Part shown: piece by piece, positions 1-9,767 of the stretch
Layout of the letters: the number at the start of each line of letters is the position of its first letter
Position numbering within the stretch: position 1 is the stretch's first letter
Assembly: GCA_023399055.1 (NCBI GenBank)
Contig: JAEWQV010000014.1
Coordinates: 310,001 to 374,000, forward strand
Direction of reading: 5' to 3'
Origin: Bacillota bacterium
Lineage (GTDB): Bacteria; Bacillota; Clostridia; Lachnospirales; Lachnospiraceae
Length of the DNA stretch: 64,000 nucleotides
Notes under the pieces: model-generated
Seen by the model: the letters and a program-made list of their open reading frames with translations, nothing else
Told to the model about the DNA's origin: nothing
Databases searched by the model: none
Program-made: the position numbers and the translations under genes

Positions 1-1
1 G

Positions 2-1315
2 TACTTCTCAACCCATGAGCAGGAACGTATCTTACTGCAAACTAAATTAAATTTCATAGGTAAGTTCACTCGAATTACAATATTCGATTATTTAAGTAGG
101 GTGGATCAATTAAAGCCCAATAAAAACCTTCCTCATTATCTTATGAATTTATCACTTATTATATCTATTGCACTTATTTTTGTAATACCGCAAGTCGGTG
201 GTGTGTTGACTATATTGTGTATTGGTAATAATATAATGCAATATTATAGGGAAAAGCCGAAGATAGAACATTTTCTTTCTGTTTTTGCTTTTATTTGCCG
301 CCTTCTTGATAGTGCAAAAGACATTTGTCAGGCTGATATGCCAGAGTTAAGTGCTTATACCAGTTCACTCAAGGAAGATTGTGATAAATTTAAAGGGTTT
401 AAAAGAGGTGCTGCCTTTGTTACAGCAAAAAAAGCAAGCGGTAACTTAATTGATATGGTATTTGATTATTTTCGTATGTTATTTCACATAGATCTCATAA
501 AATTTAACTCTATGTTAGGTTTCTTTAAAGAAAATCGTACAACCTTTAATCGTATATTTAAGAATATAGGTTTATTAGACAGTATGATTGCAGTAGCGTC
601 CTTTCGTGAGTCCCTGCCGTATTATTCGCTGCCAGAATTAAGTAATGAGAAGAAAAGAAGCCTGAATGTGAAGGATTTATTTCACCCCTTAATTGGAGAA
701 CCGGTTCCAAATTCCATAGCAGAACAACATTCCGTATTAATTACTGGTTCCAATGCTTCGGGTAAATCAACCTTTATTAAGACACTGGCAATAAATGCAA
801 TTTTGTCTCAAACAATTTATACCTCCACTAGTAAAAGTTATCAGGCTAATTGTTTTATGATTTATTCTTCCATGGCTTTAAAAGATAACTTATTTGATAA
901 AGAAAGCTATTATATGGTGGAAATAAAGTCATTGCTTCGAATTCTTAATCGAGTGAATGAGGATTATCCGACACTAATCTTCATTGATGAAGTACTACGT
1001 GGTACGAATACGCTAGAGAGAATTGCAGCTTCTTCGCGAATTCTATCCTATTTATCAAAGAAGAATACAATGGTGTTTGCTGCAACCCATGATATTGAGC
1101 TTACCCAAATTCTTGAGAGAGAATATTCCAATTATCATTTCCAGGAAAGAATTGAAGAGAATGAAGTTTTATTTGATTATAAGCTTTATGCAGGCAAAGC
1201 AATCTCTAAGAATGCAATTAAGCTGTTAGATATGCTGAAATTCCCCAAAGAAATTACCAAATCAGCGGAACAAGCGGCACAGGATTTTCTGGCAAAAGGT
1301 GAGTGGAGTCACTAG
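2..1315 (+). CDS. MutS-like ATPase with membrane segments, 5'-partial
   Basis: The frame is open from base 2, so the N-terminus lies outside the window; a GTG at 101 is an in-frame codon but has no ribosome site. The visible part carries hydrophobic stretches (around residues 45-75 of the visible frame) and then a MutS domain V ATPase: Walker A GSNASGKST near visible residue 249, Walker B LIFIDEVLRGT, and an ATHD switch near the end. It lacks the mismatch-recognition FxE motif in the visible part. It resembles the membrane-associated MutS-like proteins of Firmicutes rather than MutS1 or MutS2, and its function is unknown. It sits about 90 bp upstream of rnhA on the same strand. Sure of the ATPase family, not of the role. 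Confidence 0.8.
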   Translation, partial: YFSTHEQERILLQTKLNFIGKFTRITIFDYLSRVDQLKPNKNLPHYLMNLSLIISIALIFVIPQVGGVLTILCIGNNIMQYYREKPKIEHFLSVFAFICRLLDSAKDICQADMPELSAYTSSLKEDCDKFKGFKRGAAFVTAKKASGNLIDMVFDYFRMLFHIDLIKFNSMLGFFKENRTTFNRIFKNIGLLDSMIAVASFRESLPYYSLPELSNEKKRSLNVKDLFHPLIGEPVPNSIAEQHSVLITGSNASGKSTFIKTLAINAILSQTIYTSTSKSYQANCFMIYSSMALKDNLFDKESYYMVEIKSLLRILNRVNEDYPTLIFIDEVLRGTNTLERIAASSRILSYLSKKNTMVFAATHDIELTQILEREYSNYHFQERIEENEVLFDYKLYAGKAISKNAIKLLDMLKFPKEITKSAEQAAQDFLAKGEWSH

Positions 1316-1317
1316 AA

Positions 1318-1340
1318 CGAATGATGTAAACTATCATTCG
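1318..1340 (+). other. Hairpin after MutS-like gene
   Basis: Perfect 8-bp inverted repeat CGAATGAT/ATCATTCG with a 7-nt loop immediately after the stop codon. There is no T-run, so it is a weak terminator at best; it may be a 3' mRNA stabilising stem. Confidence 0.4.
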
Positions 1341-1403
1341 GTAAAAGAAGTGAATTATGTAAAATTAAAAATATAGTAATTGTATATTTAGGAGGATGGT
1401 TTC

Positions 1404-1880
1404 ATGAATGTAACGATTTATACGGATGGGTCTGCGAGAGGTAATCCGGATGGCCCAGGAGGTTACGGTACCATTCTGGTGTATGTGGATTCAAAGGGAG
1501 AAGTTCACGAGCGAGAATTCAGTGCAGGTTTTAAAAAGACTACGAACAACCGAATGGAACTTATGGCAGCAGTTGTTGGATTAGAAGCCCTTACAAAACC
1601 CTGTAATGTCGTAATCTATTCTGACTCACAGTATCTGGTGAAAGCTTTTAAAGAACATTGGATTGATGGCTGGATAAAGAAAGGCTGGAAACGGAGCCAG
1701 AATGAGCCTGTAAAAAATGTGGATATCTGGAAACGTCTGCTCAAAGCGATGGAACCACATCAGGTTAACTACGAATGGGTTAGGGGACACAATGGTCATC
1801 CCATGAACGAACGCTGTGATGTATTAGCAACAACAGCTGCAGACGGCAACAACCTGTCAGACGATGTTATAAACGAATAA
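1404..1880 (+). CDS. rnhA: Ribonuclease HI
   Basis: 158 aa, the usual length of bacterial RNase HI, which cuts the RNA strand of RNA-DNA hybrids in the cytoplasm. Seen: the YTDGSARGNP start with catalytic D8, E52 in NRMELMA, D74 in IYSDSQY, H129 in WVRGHNG and D139 in NERCDVLA, i.e. the full DEDD metal-binding set plus the active-site histidine. ATG at 1404 is preceded by GGAGG with 8-nt spacing. The basic handle region (KKGWKRSQNEPVKN) is present, as in E. coli-type enzymes. It lies between a MutS-like gene and mutS and is followed by a terminator-like hairpin. Confidence 0.95.
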   Translation: MNVTIYTDGSARGNPDGPGGYGTILVYVDSKGEVHEREFSAGFKKTTNNRMELMAAVVGLEALTKPCNVVIYSDSQYLVKAFKEHWIDGWIKKGWKRSQNEPVKNVDIWKRLLKAMEPHQVNYEWVRGHNGHPMNERCDVLATTAADGNNLSDDVINE

Positions 1881-1890
1881 CTATAACCTT

Positions 1891-1938
1891 AAAACCATTG
1901 CAATCAATTATTAGTATGCTATAATTGTAATGGTTTTT
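1891..1938 (+). terminator. Terminator-like hairpin between rnhA and mutS
   Basis: Inverted repeat AAAACCATTgCAAT / ATTGtAATGGTTTT followed by T-rich sequence, just after the rnhA stop. One mismatch in the stem. The loop side contains the promoter listed separately. Confidence 0.65.
1898..1925 (+). promoter_or_regulatory. Candidate sigma-A promoter for mutS
   Basis: TTGCAA at 1898-1903, 16-bp spacer, perfect TATAAT at 1920-1925, 45 bp before the mutS ATG. It lies inside the inverted repeat of the rnhA terminator. Confidence 0.6.
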
Positions 1939-1969
1939 CAATTTATATTACAAAGGAAGGTACTTCACC

Positions 1970-4666
1970 ATGACCCAATTAACACCTATGATGCAGCAGT
2001 ATATGCAAATTAAAGAACAATATAAGGATTGCATCTTATTTTATCGTTTGGGTGATTTTTATGAAATGTTTTTCGAGGACGCAACCACCTGCTCCAAGGA
2101 ACTTGAAATCGTTCTAACTGGCAAGAGTATCGGTCAGGAAGAGCGTGCCCCGATGTGTGGTGTGCCTTATCATGCCGTAGAAGGGTATTTAAGCAAATTA
2201 GTCAGCAGAGGGTATCGTGTAGCTATCTGTGAACAGGTTGAGGACCCTAAAGCCACAAAAGGGATTGTTAAACGAGAGGTTGTTCGAATCGTAACACCGG
2301 GAACTAATTTAAATACCCAGGTGCTGGACGAATCTAAAAATAATTATTTAATGGCAATTGTACATACTACAAACGCATACGGGATATCCACAGTTGATGT
2401 TACAACAGGTGATTATTATGTAACCGAGGTGGATACGGAACGCAAGCTGATGGATGAGATCTATAAATGGTCACCTTCTGAAATTATTAGCAATGACACC
2501 TTCTTCGTATCTGGTGTTAACCTAGAACAGATAAAAAACATAGGTAATTTAACCCTTTCCCCGCTGGAACCTTGGTATTTTGACGACGCCTTGTGTGTGA
2601 GAGCATTAAAAGAACATTTTAAAATAGGTACAATGGATGGCCTTGGGTTAAAGGATTATACCATTGGTGTGATTGCAGCTGGCTGTATCATGCAGTTTTT
2701 AACAGAGACTCAAAAGAGTTCGCTTACCCATATTACAAAGATTACTCCCTATACCTATGAAAAGTATATGCTGTTGGATAGCTCTACCGTTAGAAACCTT
2801 GAATTGACCCAAACGATGCGTGAAAAAACCAAGAAGGGTTCCCTTCTATGGGTACTTGATAAGACGAAAACTGCAATGGGAGCAAGGCTTCTTCGTAGCT
2901 ATATGGAACAACCTTTAATTGATTTGGAAATGATAAATCAACGACTGGAGGCAGTTAGCCAGTTAAAAGATAATATGATAACCAGGGAGGAAATAAGGGA
3001 ATACTTAAATCCAATCTATGATCTCGAACGATTAATGAGTAAAGTTAGCTATAAAAGTGCCAATCCCAGAGATTTAATTGCCTTTTCTGCTTCCTTATCC
3101 ATGCTGCCACATATTAAATTTCTTATTAAGGAACTGGATGCCTATCTTTGGAGGGAGATTCATGAAGAATTAGATGTCCTGGAAGATATCAGTGAATTAA
3201 TTACGAAAGCAATTGCTGAAGAACCCCCCATTAATGTAAAAGAAGGCGGAATTATAAAGGAAGGCTTTCATGCTGAAGTAGACCGATTAAGACTTGCCAA
3301 AACAGAAGGCAAGGACTGGTTAATGGAGCTGGAAACCAAAGAAAGAGAAGCAACTGGAATCAAGAACTTAAAAATACGTTTTAACCGAGTATTTGGTTAT
3401 TATTTAGAAGTGACCAATTCCTATCAGAATTTGGTGCCTTCCAACTGGATTCGTAAACAGACGCTGGCAAATGCGGAGCGATATACGACTACGGAATTAA
3501 AGGAATTAGAAGATATTATTCTTGGTGCTGAAGATAAGCTGTTTTCTTTAGAGTACGAATTGTTCTGTGAAATTAGAGATCAGATTGCCCTGGAGGTAAA
3601 ACGAATTCAACAAACGGCCAAGGCGATTGCAAAAACAGATGTCTACGCCTCATTAGCGGCTGTGGCAGAACTGAATAACTATACTAAGCCTGTTATGAAC
3701 ACGGAAGGTTCTCTTCACATTAAGAACGGTAGACATCCAGTTGTAGAGCGAATGATTTCCCACGATATGTTTGTGGCAAATGACACCTTACTGGATAATA
3801 AGCAAAACCGCGTTTCAATTATCACTGGTCCCAATATGGCTGGTAAATCTACGTATATGAGACAGACTGCTCTAATAGTATTACTGGCTCAAATCGGTAG
3901 TTTTGTACCTGCAGATCAAGCAACAATTAGCATTGTTGATCGTATTTTTACTCGTGTGGGAGCTTCGGATGACTTAGCCAGTGGTCAAAGTACCTTTATG
4001 GTAGAGATGACCGAGGTAGCAAATATTCTTCGTAATGCAACGAAAAACAGCTTATTAATCCTGGATGAGATTGGACGAGGAACCAGTACCTTTGATGGAC
4101 TAAGTATCGCTTGGGCGGTTGTTGAACATATTAGCAATCACCAGATCCTTGGTGCAAAGACCCTGTTTGCCACACATTATCATGAATTAACTGAGCTTGA
4201 GGGTCGTCTGGAAGGTGTTAATAATTATTGCATCGCTGTAAAAGAACAGGGAGAAGATATTGTCTTTCTTCGTAAAATAGTAAAGGGTGGTGCTGATAAG
4301 AGCTATGGTATTCAGGTTGCCAAGCTGGCAGGTGTGCCAGGAAGTGTATTGAAAAGAGCATCGGAAATCGTACTGGAACTTTCCGGTAATGATCTTGCAT
4401 TGAAGACCAGAAATATATCAGAAGTTGAAAAGAATGATAGTGAGGTAATACCGGAACAGCTATCCTTTGCAATTGACCAGTCTATGAAAGATCCTTCAGA
4501 AAGTAAAAAGAAGAAAAAGAATACAGATCAATTTTCCTTATTTGCGATGAGCGGAAATGAAGATATCATTACAGAACTAAGAGATATTGACATTGCGAGA
4601 TTAACTCCGTTAGATGCCATGAATAAGCTGTATCAAATGCAGAGGAAGATAAAAGATCGTATTTAG
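1970..4666 (+). CDS. mutS: DNA mismatch repair protein MutS
   Basis: 898 aa; recognises mismatches and small loops and recruits MutL. Domain I shows the mismatch-wedge motif GDFYEMF with F30-x-E32; then connector, lever and clamp domains; then the domain V ATPase with Walker A GPNMAGKST at about 620-628, LILDEIGRGTST (Walker B and signature) and ATHYHEL. The C-terminal end, rich in charged residues (KKKKKN) followed by LRDIDIARLTPLDAMNKLYQMQ, matches the dimerisation/tetramerisation helix of MutS1. ATG at 1970 follows an AAGGAAGG site. The mutL start lies 18 bp past the stop, so the two are surely co-transcribed. Confidence 0.98.
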   Translation: MTQLTPMMQQYMQIKEQYKDCILFYRLGDFYEMFFEDATTCSKELEIVLTGKSIGQEERAPMCGVPYHAVEGYLSKLVSRGYRVAICEQVEDPKATKGIVKREVVRIVTPGTNLNTQVLDESKNNYLMAIVHTTNAYGISTVDVTTGDYYVTEVDTERKLMDEIYKWSPSEIISNDTFFVSGVNLEQIKNIGNLTLSPLEPWYFDDALCVRALKEHFKIGTMDGLGLKDYTIGVIAAGCIMQFLTETQKSSLTHITKITPYTYEKYMLLDSSTVRNLELTQTMREKTKKGSLLWVLDKTKTAMGARLLRSYMEQPLIDLEMINQRLEAVSQLKDNMITREEIREYLNPIYDLERLMSKVSYKSANPRDLIAFSASLSMLPHIKFLIKELDAYLWREIHEELDVLEDISELITKAIAEEPPINVKEGGIIKEGFHAEVDRLRLAKTEGKDWLMELETKEREATGIKNLKIRFNRVFGYYLEVTNSYQNLVPSNWIRKQTLANAERYTTTELKELEDIILGAEDKLFSLEYELFCEIRDQIALEVKRIQQTAKAIAKTDVYASLAAVAELNNYTKPVMNTEGSLHIKNGRHPVVERMISHDMFVANDTLLDNKQNRVSIITGPNMAGKSTYMRQTALIVLLAQIGSFVPADQATISIVDRIFTRVGASDDLASGQSTFMVEMTEVANILRNATKNSLLILDEIGRGTSTFDGLSIAWAVVEHISNHQILGAKTLFATHYHELTELEGRLEGVNNYCIAVKEQGEDIVFLRKIVKGGADKSYGIQVAKLAGVPGSVLKRASEIVLELSGNDLALKTRNISEVEKNDSEVIPEQLSFAIDQSMKDPSESKKKKKNTDQFSLFAMSGNEDIITELRDIDIARLTPLDAMNKLYQMQRKIKDRI

Positions 4667-4684
4667 AGTGGAAGGGAGATTACT

Positions 4685-6748
4685 ATGCCGAACATACATG
4701 TACTTGATGATTCAACCATTAATCAAATTGCAGCAGGTGAAGTAGTTGAACGCCCAAGTGCAATTGTAAAGGAATTAATCGAAAATGCGATGGATGCTGG
4801 TGCAACTGCAATTACATTAGAAATAAAAGAGGGTGGTCTTAGCTTTATTCGCATCACAGATAATGGCTGCGGTATAGCAAAAGAAGATATTCCTCTAGCA
4901 TTTCTTCGCCATGCTACCAGTAAAATTAAAACGGCAGAAGATTTATTAAGTGTAACAAGTCTAGGATTTCGTGGTGAAGCTTTGTCCAGTATTGCTGCGG
5001 TATCACAGGTAGAACTAATTACAAAGACAACTACCGCTTTAATAGGATATCGTTACATAATTGAGGGTAATGAAGAAAAGTCCTTTGAGGAAATCGGGTG
5101 TCCATCAGGTACAACAATTATTGTGCGAAATGTATTTTATAATACGCCTGCTCGAAGAAAGTTCTTAAAATCAGCAACTACGGAAGCTGGTTATATCAGT
5201 GATCTTATGGAACGTTTAATTGTATCTCATCCAAATGTTTCGTTTAAATATATTGCGAATAATCAAGTGAAATTGCAATCCTCTGGAAATAGTATGAGTA
5301 AAGACATCCTTTACAACATCTATGGAAGAGAGGTATCCAAAGAGCTGCTGCCAATTGAATATCAATCTGAAACAGTGAAGATCACAGGATATATTGGAAA
5401 GCCTATGATAACGCGAGGGAATCGAAATCATGAGAACTATTTCATTAATGGCAGATACATCAAAAGTAGTGTAATTACAAAAGCAATTGAAGAAGCCTAT
5501 AAACCGTTTTTGATGCATCACAAATATCCCTTTACCTCCATTTATTTTGAAATCGATCCATCTTTCATTGATGTTAATGTTCATCCGCAAAAGATGGAAA
5601 TTCGTTTAAAAAATGGAGAAGAGATTTATCAGTTAACACAAGAGCTGATCCGAACAACTTTAACAGGAAAAGAACTAATACCCAAAGTAGTATTAACCCC
5701 AAAGGAGCAAGAGAAACAAGTGCTACCGCAAATGCCGGAACCCTTTGAGCGTAATCGACTGAAACAAATGACTGGTTCTGAAACCTATGATAGCAGGAAT
5801 AAAAAGACCTTTGTCTCAAAGGTGGCTGAAACCAGTGAGGGATATAATAATCCAAACAAAACATTTGAACCAAAAGTGACTGAAGCCGGTAAATCATTTG
5901 GAACAAAAGTGAATCAACATGGGTTGAATTATATCGAGGCAACAAAACCTTTGATTTCATCTACAAGTCCCCTTGCTGAAACTCTTGCAGGTGTAACAAT
6001 AGAGCTTGATGCCAATCTAAGTGCACCTAATGTTATTCAGAACATAGATGTTATAATAAATGAGTCTACAAATCCTAAGGTGGACGTTCAAAATCAGCCA
6101 ACGAAGCAAATTAGCTTATTTGAAGAAGAAACCTCGGATGCTCCCTTTTTATCTTCAAAGGCGATGAAAGAACATCGTATCATTGGACAGGTATTTTCTA
6201 CTTACTGGATGATTGAGTATCAGAAGGAACTCTATTTTATTGATCAGCATGCCGCTCATGAAAAGGTACTCTATGAAAAACTAATGGCAGCAGCCAAAAA
6301 TAAGACCTTTGTATCGCAGCAGCTAATGCCGCCCATTGTACTAACCTTATCCCTAAAGGAACAAGAGATACTTCGAAAACACGAAGAGCTGTTGTTGCAG
6401 CTGGGTTATGAATTTGAACACTTTGGTGGAAATGAATATTCTGTAAGAGCTGTTCCTGCTGATTTATATCAGATATCGGAAAAGGAGCTTTTGCTTGAAT
6501 TTATTGATTCCTTATCCGAAGAAGTTCAAAATGCTCAATTACATACAGCCTCCATCCTGGAGCGTGCAGCGACAATTTCCTGTAAGGCAGCGATTAAAGC
6601 AAATCATAAATACTCCTTCGAGGAAGCTTCTGCACTCATTAATGAATTGCTTAGCCTGGAAAATCCCTATCACTGTCCTCATGGAAGGCCAGTTATCATT
6701 TCCATGAGTCAATATGAATTAGAGCGTAAATTTAAGCGGGTTATTTAA
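4685..6748 (+). CDS. mutL: DNA mismatch repair protein MutL (endonuclease type)
   Basis: 687 aa. N-terminal GHKL ATPase: ENAMDAG, DNGCGI, GFRGEAL. The C-terminal domain has the metal-dependent nicking motif DQHAAHEKVLYE starting at D520 and the CPHGRP motif near the end. These features mark the endonuclease-type MutL of bacteria that lack MutH, where MutL nicks the new strand itself. The linker (about residues 335-490) is poorly conserved and rich in T, K and E. Start ATG with AGGGAG site; 18 bp after mutS. A 12-bp perfect hairpin follows the gene. Confidence 0.97.
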   Translation: MPNIHVLDDSTINQIAAGEVVERPSAIVKELIENAMDAGATAITLEIKEGGLSFIRITDNGCGIAKEDIPLAFLRHATSKIKTAEDLLSVTSLGFRGEALSSIAAVSQVELITKTTTALIGYRYIIEGNEEKSFEEIGCPSGTTIIVRNVFYNTPARRKFLKSATTEAGYISDLMERLIVSHPNVSFKYIANNQVKLQSSGNSMSKDILYNIYGREVSKELLPIEYQSETVKITGYIGKPMITRGNRNHENYFINGRYIKSSVITKAIEEAYKPFLMHHKYPFTSIYFEIDPSFIDVNVHPQKMEIRLKNGEEIYQLTQELIRTTLTGKELIPKVVLTPKEQEKQVLPQMPEPFERNRLKQMTGSETYDSRNKKTFVSKVAETSEGYNNPNKTFEPKVTEAGKSFGTKVNQHGLNYIEATKPLISSTSPLAETLAGVTIELDANLSAPNVIQNIDVIINESTNPKVDVQNQPTKQISLFEEETSDAPFLSSKAMKEHRIIGQVFSTYWMIEYQKELYFIDQHAAHEKVLYEKLMAAAKNKTFVSQQLMPPIVLTLSLKEQEILRKHEELLLQLGYEFEHFGGNEYSVRAVPADLYQISEKELLLEFIDSLSEEVQNAQLHTASILERAATISCKAAIKANHKYSFEEASALINELLSLENPYHCPHGRPVIISMSQYELERKFKRVI

Positions 6749-6750
6749 TG

Positions 6751-6796
6751 GTAACAGTTTAGCGAAGCGAAATCGAGCTTTTGACTAAACTGTTAC
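6751..6796 (+). terminator. Hairpin after mutL
   Basis: Perfect 12-bp arms GTAACAGTTTAG / CTAAACTGTTAC with an inner AAGC/GCTT pair. There is no downstream T-run, so it may be a weak terminator or a processing stem rather than a standard intrinsic terminator. Confidence 0.45.
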
Positions 6797-6894
6797 TAAT
6801 ATAGCATAATAGAAAGTATAACCTATTGCAAAATATTAAAATAAGACTACAATAGCAGAAATGTAATAGTCTTAAAAACAGGAAGAAGGAAAAC

Positions 6895-7839
6895 ATGAGT
6901 AATAAGCCGTTAATCATACTCACTGGACCGACCTCGGTTGGTAAATCTGCTTTGTCCATAGCTCTGGCAAAGGCTGTGAATGGCGAAATCATCTCTGCTG
7001 ACTCCATGCAGGTATATCGGCATATGGATATTGGAACTGCAAAACTTAAGAAAGAAGAGATGCAGGGTATCCCTCATTACCTCATCGACGAGTTAGAGCC
7101 GGACGAGGAATTTAATGTAGTTAAGTTCAAGCAGCTTGCCAGAGGTTATATGGAGGAGATCTACGCAAAGAATAAAATTCCAATTCTCGTGGGTGGAACT
7201 GGTTTCTACATTCAAGCAGTATTGTATGATATTGAATTTACTGAAAATGAGTCCGATAACTCATATCGAAAGGAATTAGAGCAATTAGTTCTTGAAAAGG
7301 GTGCTGATTATCTTCATGATATGCTTGCAAAAGCAGATCCAGAGAGTGCAAAAGCAATTCATCCAAACAATCAAAAACGTGTAATACGAGCACTGGAATA
7401 CCTAAAGCAGACAGGAGAAAGAATTTCTTCGCATAATGAGGAACAAAGACAGAGAGTGTCCCCTTATAATTTTTGTTATTTTGTACTTACAAAGGATCGA
7501 GCTAAATTATACGAAACAATTAACCAAAGAGTGGATCTGATGCTGGCAGAAGGATTAATAGAGGAAGTAAAATTATTATCCAAAAAAGGATATCATAAAA
7601 ATTTAGTTTCCATGCAGGGACTAGGATATAAAGAAGTTTTAGCTTATCTCGAAGGTGAATGCTCCCTGGAAGAAGCGGTGGAGCTTATAAAGAGAGATAC
7701 CAGACATTTTGCAAAACGACAGATTACGTGGTTTAAGAGAGAGAAAGAGGTAATCTGGTTGGATAAGGATAACTATTCTGCAGAGACCGACTTGTTAAAG
7801 GATATGATTACTTTGATTGAAGAAAAGCAAATATTGTAA
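6895..7839 (+). CDS. miaA: tRNA dimethylallyltransferase MiaA
   Basis: 314 aa, normal length. Transfers the dimethylallyl group to N6 of A37 in tRNAs that read UNN codons. Seen: P-loop GPTSVGKS near the N-terminus, DSMQVYRHMDIGTAK (substrate base recognition), VGGTGFYIQA, and the C-terminal TRHFAKRQITWFKRE motif typical of the family. ATG at 6895 after an AAGAAGGA site. It follows mutSL as in many Firmicutes, separated from mutL by 146 bp containing two small hairpins. Confidence 0.97.
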   Translation: MSNKPLIILTGPTSVGKSALSIALAKAVNGEIISADSMQVYRHMDIGTAKLKKEEMQGIPHYLIDELEPDEEFNVVKFKQLARGYMEEIYAKNKIPILVGGTGFYIQAVLYDIEFTENESDNSYRKELEQLVLEKGADYLHDMLAKADPESAKAIHPNNQKRVIRALEYLKQTGERISSHNEEQRQRVSPYNFCYFVLTKDRAKLYETINQRVDLMLAEGLIEEVKLLSKKGYHKNLVSMQGLGYKEVLAYLEGECSLEEAVELIKRDTRHFAKRQITWFKREKEVIWLDKDNYSAETDLLKDMITLIEEKQIL

Positions 7840-7995
7840 GACATTACGATAAGAACCAATACTTAATGTATTACATTGAGGTTAATCAAAACAAGCAATT
7901 TCTGATTGGAACGATACGTCTATAATCAATAGTTGATATAATAATATTATGTAAACCAAAGTGATAAAATGGCTTGCATTACGGAGGAATTAAAA

Positions 7996-9306
7996 TTGAA
8001 TATAAATAATACAAAAGCAGCTTATGAAGCTTTGGGGATACTTCCAGAGCTGCTCGAATTTAGCAATGTAATCGAAGGGAACCTAAAGGAGAGATTTGAA
8101 GTCATTGACCAGGTAGCTGAAATTAATCAGTTAAAGGTATTAAAAGCGATGCAGGATAATCGTCTTAGTGATGTACATTTTGCTGCAACCACAGGCTATG
8201 GTTATAATGATATGGGTAGAGATACCCTTGAAAAAGTATACGCAGATGTATTTAAAGCAGAAGACGCGTTGGTAAGACCACAGTTAATTAGTGGAACACA
8301 TGCTTTGACAGTAGCATTATCGGGTAATTTAAGACCAGGAGATGAGATTCTATCACCGGTGGGTAAGCCCTATGACACCTTAGAGGGTGTAATTGGGATT
8401 ACACCTGCACGAGGATCATTAGCTGAATATGGTATAACATATGCACAGGTAGATTTACTTTCGGATGGAGAGTTGGATTGGGAGGGGATTCGAGCAGCAA
8501 TAAAGCCTGCCACTAAATTAGTAACGATCCAACGATCCAAAGGTTATGCAAGCAGGCCAACCCTCTCGGTTCAAAAAATTGGTGAGCTGATCCGTTTTGT
8601 AAAAGAGATGAAGCCAGAGGTTATTTGCATGGTGGATAATTGCTACGGTGAATTTGTTGAGACTATGGAACCTACGGAAGTAGGAGCAGACCTCAGTGTA
8701 GGTTCTTTGATTAAAAATCCAGGTGGTGGCCTTGCACCAATTGGTGGTTATATTGTTGGTAAAACAGAATATGTGGAAAATGCTGCTTATCGATTAACAG
8801 CGCCGGGTCTGGGAAAAGAAGTTGGAGCTACCCTGGGTATTATACCGTCCTTATTCCAAGGGTTATTCCTTGCACCTACCGTAGTAAGCGGAGCGCTGAA
8901 AGGAGCAATTTTTGCTGCTAACATCTATGAGAAGTTGAATTATAAAGTACATCCAAATGCCACAGAAGATCGTTATGATATTATACAGGCAATTACCCTT
9001 AATTCACCGGAAGCGGTTATAGCTTTTTGTAAAGGTATTCAGGCAGCAGCACCAGTAGACAGCTACGTATCACCGGAACCCTGGGCGATGCCAGGATATA
9101 ATTGTGACGTTATTATGGCAGCAGGTGCTTTCGTTCAGGGCTCCTCCATTGAGTTATCTGCAGATGCACCAATTAAGCCTCCCTATACTGTGTTCTTCCA
9201 AGGCGGATTAACCTGGTATCATGCAAAGTATGGAATTATTTTATCTCTTCAAAAGCTTTATGAAGAGGGGTGCGTTGACTTGAAAGCCATAAAGGACTGT
9301 CAATAG
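7996..9306 (+). CDS. PLP-dependent methionine gamma-lyase family protein (YnbB-like)
   Basis: 436 aa from the preferred TTG start at 7996, which has GGAGG with 8-nt spacing; the upstream ATG at 7969 has no ribosome site. The fold-type I PLP enzyme pattern is clear: RPQLISGTHAL, CMVDNCYGEFVE (PLP-ring aspartate), and SLIKNPGGGLAP with the likely Schiff-base lysine. This is the family once called aluminium-resistance protein or YnbB, found next to miaA in many Firmicutes. Its true substrate is not established, so methionine gamma-lyase is a family label only. Confidence 0.85.
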   Translation: MNINNTKAAYEALGILPELLEFSNVIEGNLKERFEVIDQVAEINQLKVLKAMQDNRLSDVHFAATTGYGYNDMGRDTLEKVYADVFKAEDALVRPQLISGTHALTVALSGNLRPGDEILSPVGKPYDTLEGVIGITPARGSLAEYGITYAQVDLLSDGELDWEGIRAAIKPATKLVTIQRSKGYASRPTLSVQKIGELIRFVKEMKPEVICMVDNCYGEFVETMEPTEVGADLSVGSLIKNPGGGLAPIGGYIVGKTEYVENAAYRLTAPGLGKEVGATLGIIPSLFQGLFLAPTVVSGALKGAIFAANIYEKLNYKVHPNATEDRYDIIQAITLNSPEAVIAFCKGIQAAAPVDSYVSPEPWAMPGYNCDVIMAAGAFVQGSSIELSADAPIKPPYTVFFQGGLTWYHAKYGIILSLQKLYEEGCVDLKAIKDCQ

Positions 9307-9315
9307 ATTTGCTAC

Positions 9316-9340
9316 TTGTAATCTTTGGAGGGAATTACAA
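9316..9340 (+). other. Hairpin before DUF4321 gene
   Basis: TTGTAAT/ATTACAA 7-bp arms with an 11-nt loop containing GGAGGGA, in the 128-bp gap upstream of the DUF4321 gene. No recognised riboswitch; significance unknown. Confidence 0.3.
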
Positions 9341-9434
9341 AAATTGAGTTTTTCGTATACAAATTCCAACTCTTATGTTAAAATGTAAGTTGATTACAAG
9401 CAAAAGAACCAAAAATATCAGAAGGAGAAGTCAT

Positions 9435-9716
9435 ATGGCCAGAACATCAAGATCGTTAGGAAAGAATTATTGGGCTCTATTTCTGTTATTATTATTAGGC
9501 ATTGTAGTAGGAAGCTTTATTAGTCATTTGGTACGTGAAGTTGATGTCTTAAAATGGTTAAATAAAGGTCTTCGTCTTTCCATTGGGGACAAGTCCTCCG
9601 GAGTGGTATCTCTGGATTTGGGTGTATTTGCAATATCTTTTGGACTTAGCCTTAATATAACAATAGGAAGTGTGATCGGAGCCATCGCCTCCGTTTTCAT
9701 TTATAAAAAGCTTTAA
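9435..9716 (+). CDS. DUF4321 family small membrane protein
   Basis: 93 aa from ATG 9435, chosen because GGAG lies 7 nt upstream; an upstream ATG at 9375 has no ribosome site and its added residues do not look like protein. Two hydrophobic segments (about residues 12-32 and 65-90) frame a short polar loop. It matches the small DUF4321 proteins encoded next to radC and mreB in clostridia. Function unknown; the neighbourhood hints at an envelope or cell-shape role, which is inference only. Confidence 0.75.
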   Translation: MARTSRSLGKNYWALFLLLLLGIVVGSFISHLVREVDVLKWLNKGLRLSIGDKSSGVVSLDLGVFAISFGLSLNITIGSVIGAIASVFIYKKL

Positions 9717-9767
9717 ATACTTGGAATTCACCTGATAGCCTGGAGAGAGGTACTATTAGGAGGAAGC

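Noticed and set aside
2280..2295. GTTCGAATC-like tRNA T-loop sequence
   Set aside because: Lies inside mutS in frame; no acceptor or D-arm pairing around it, so not a tRNA.
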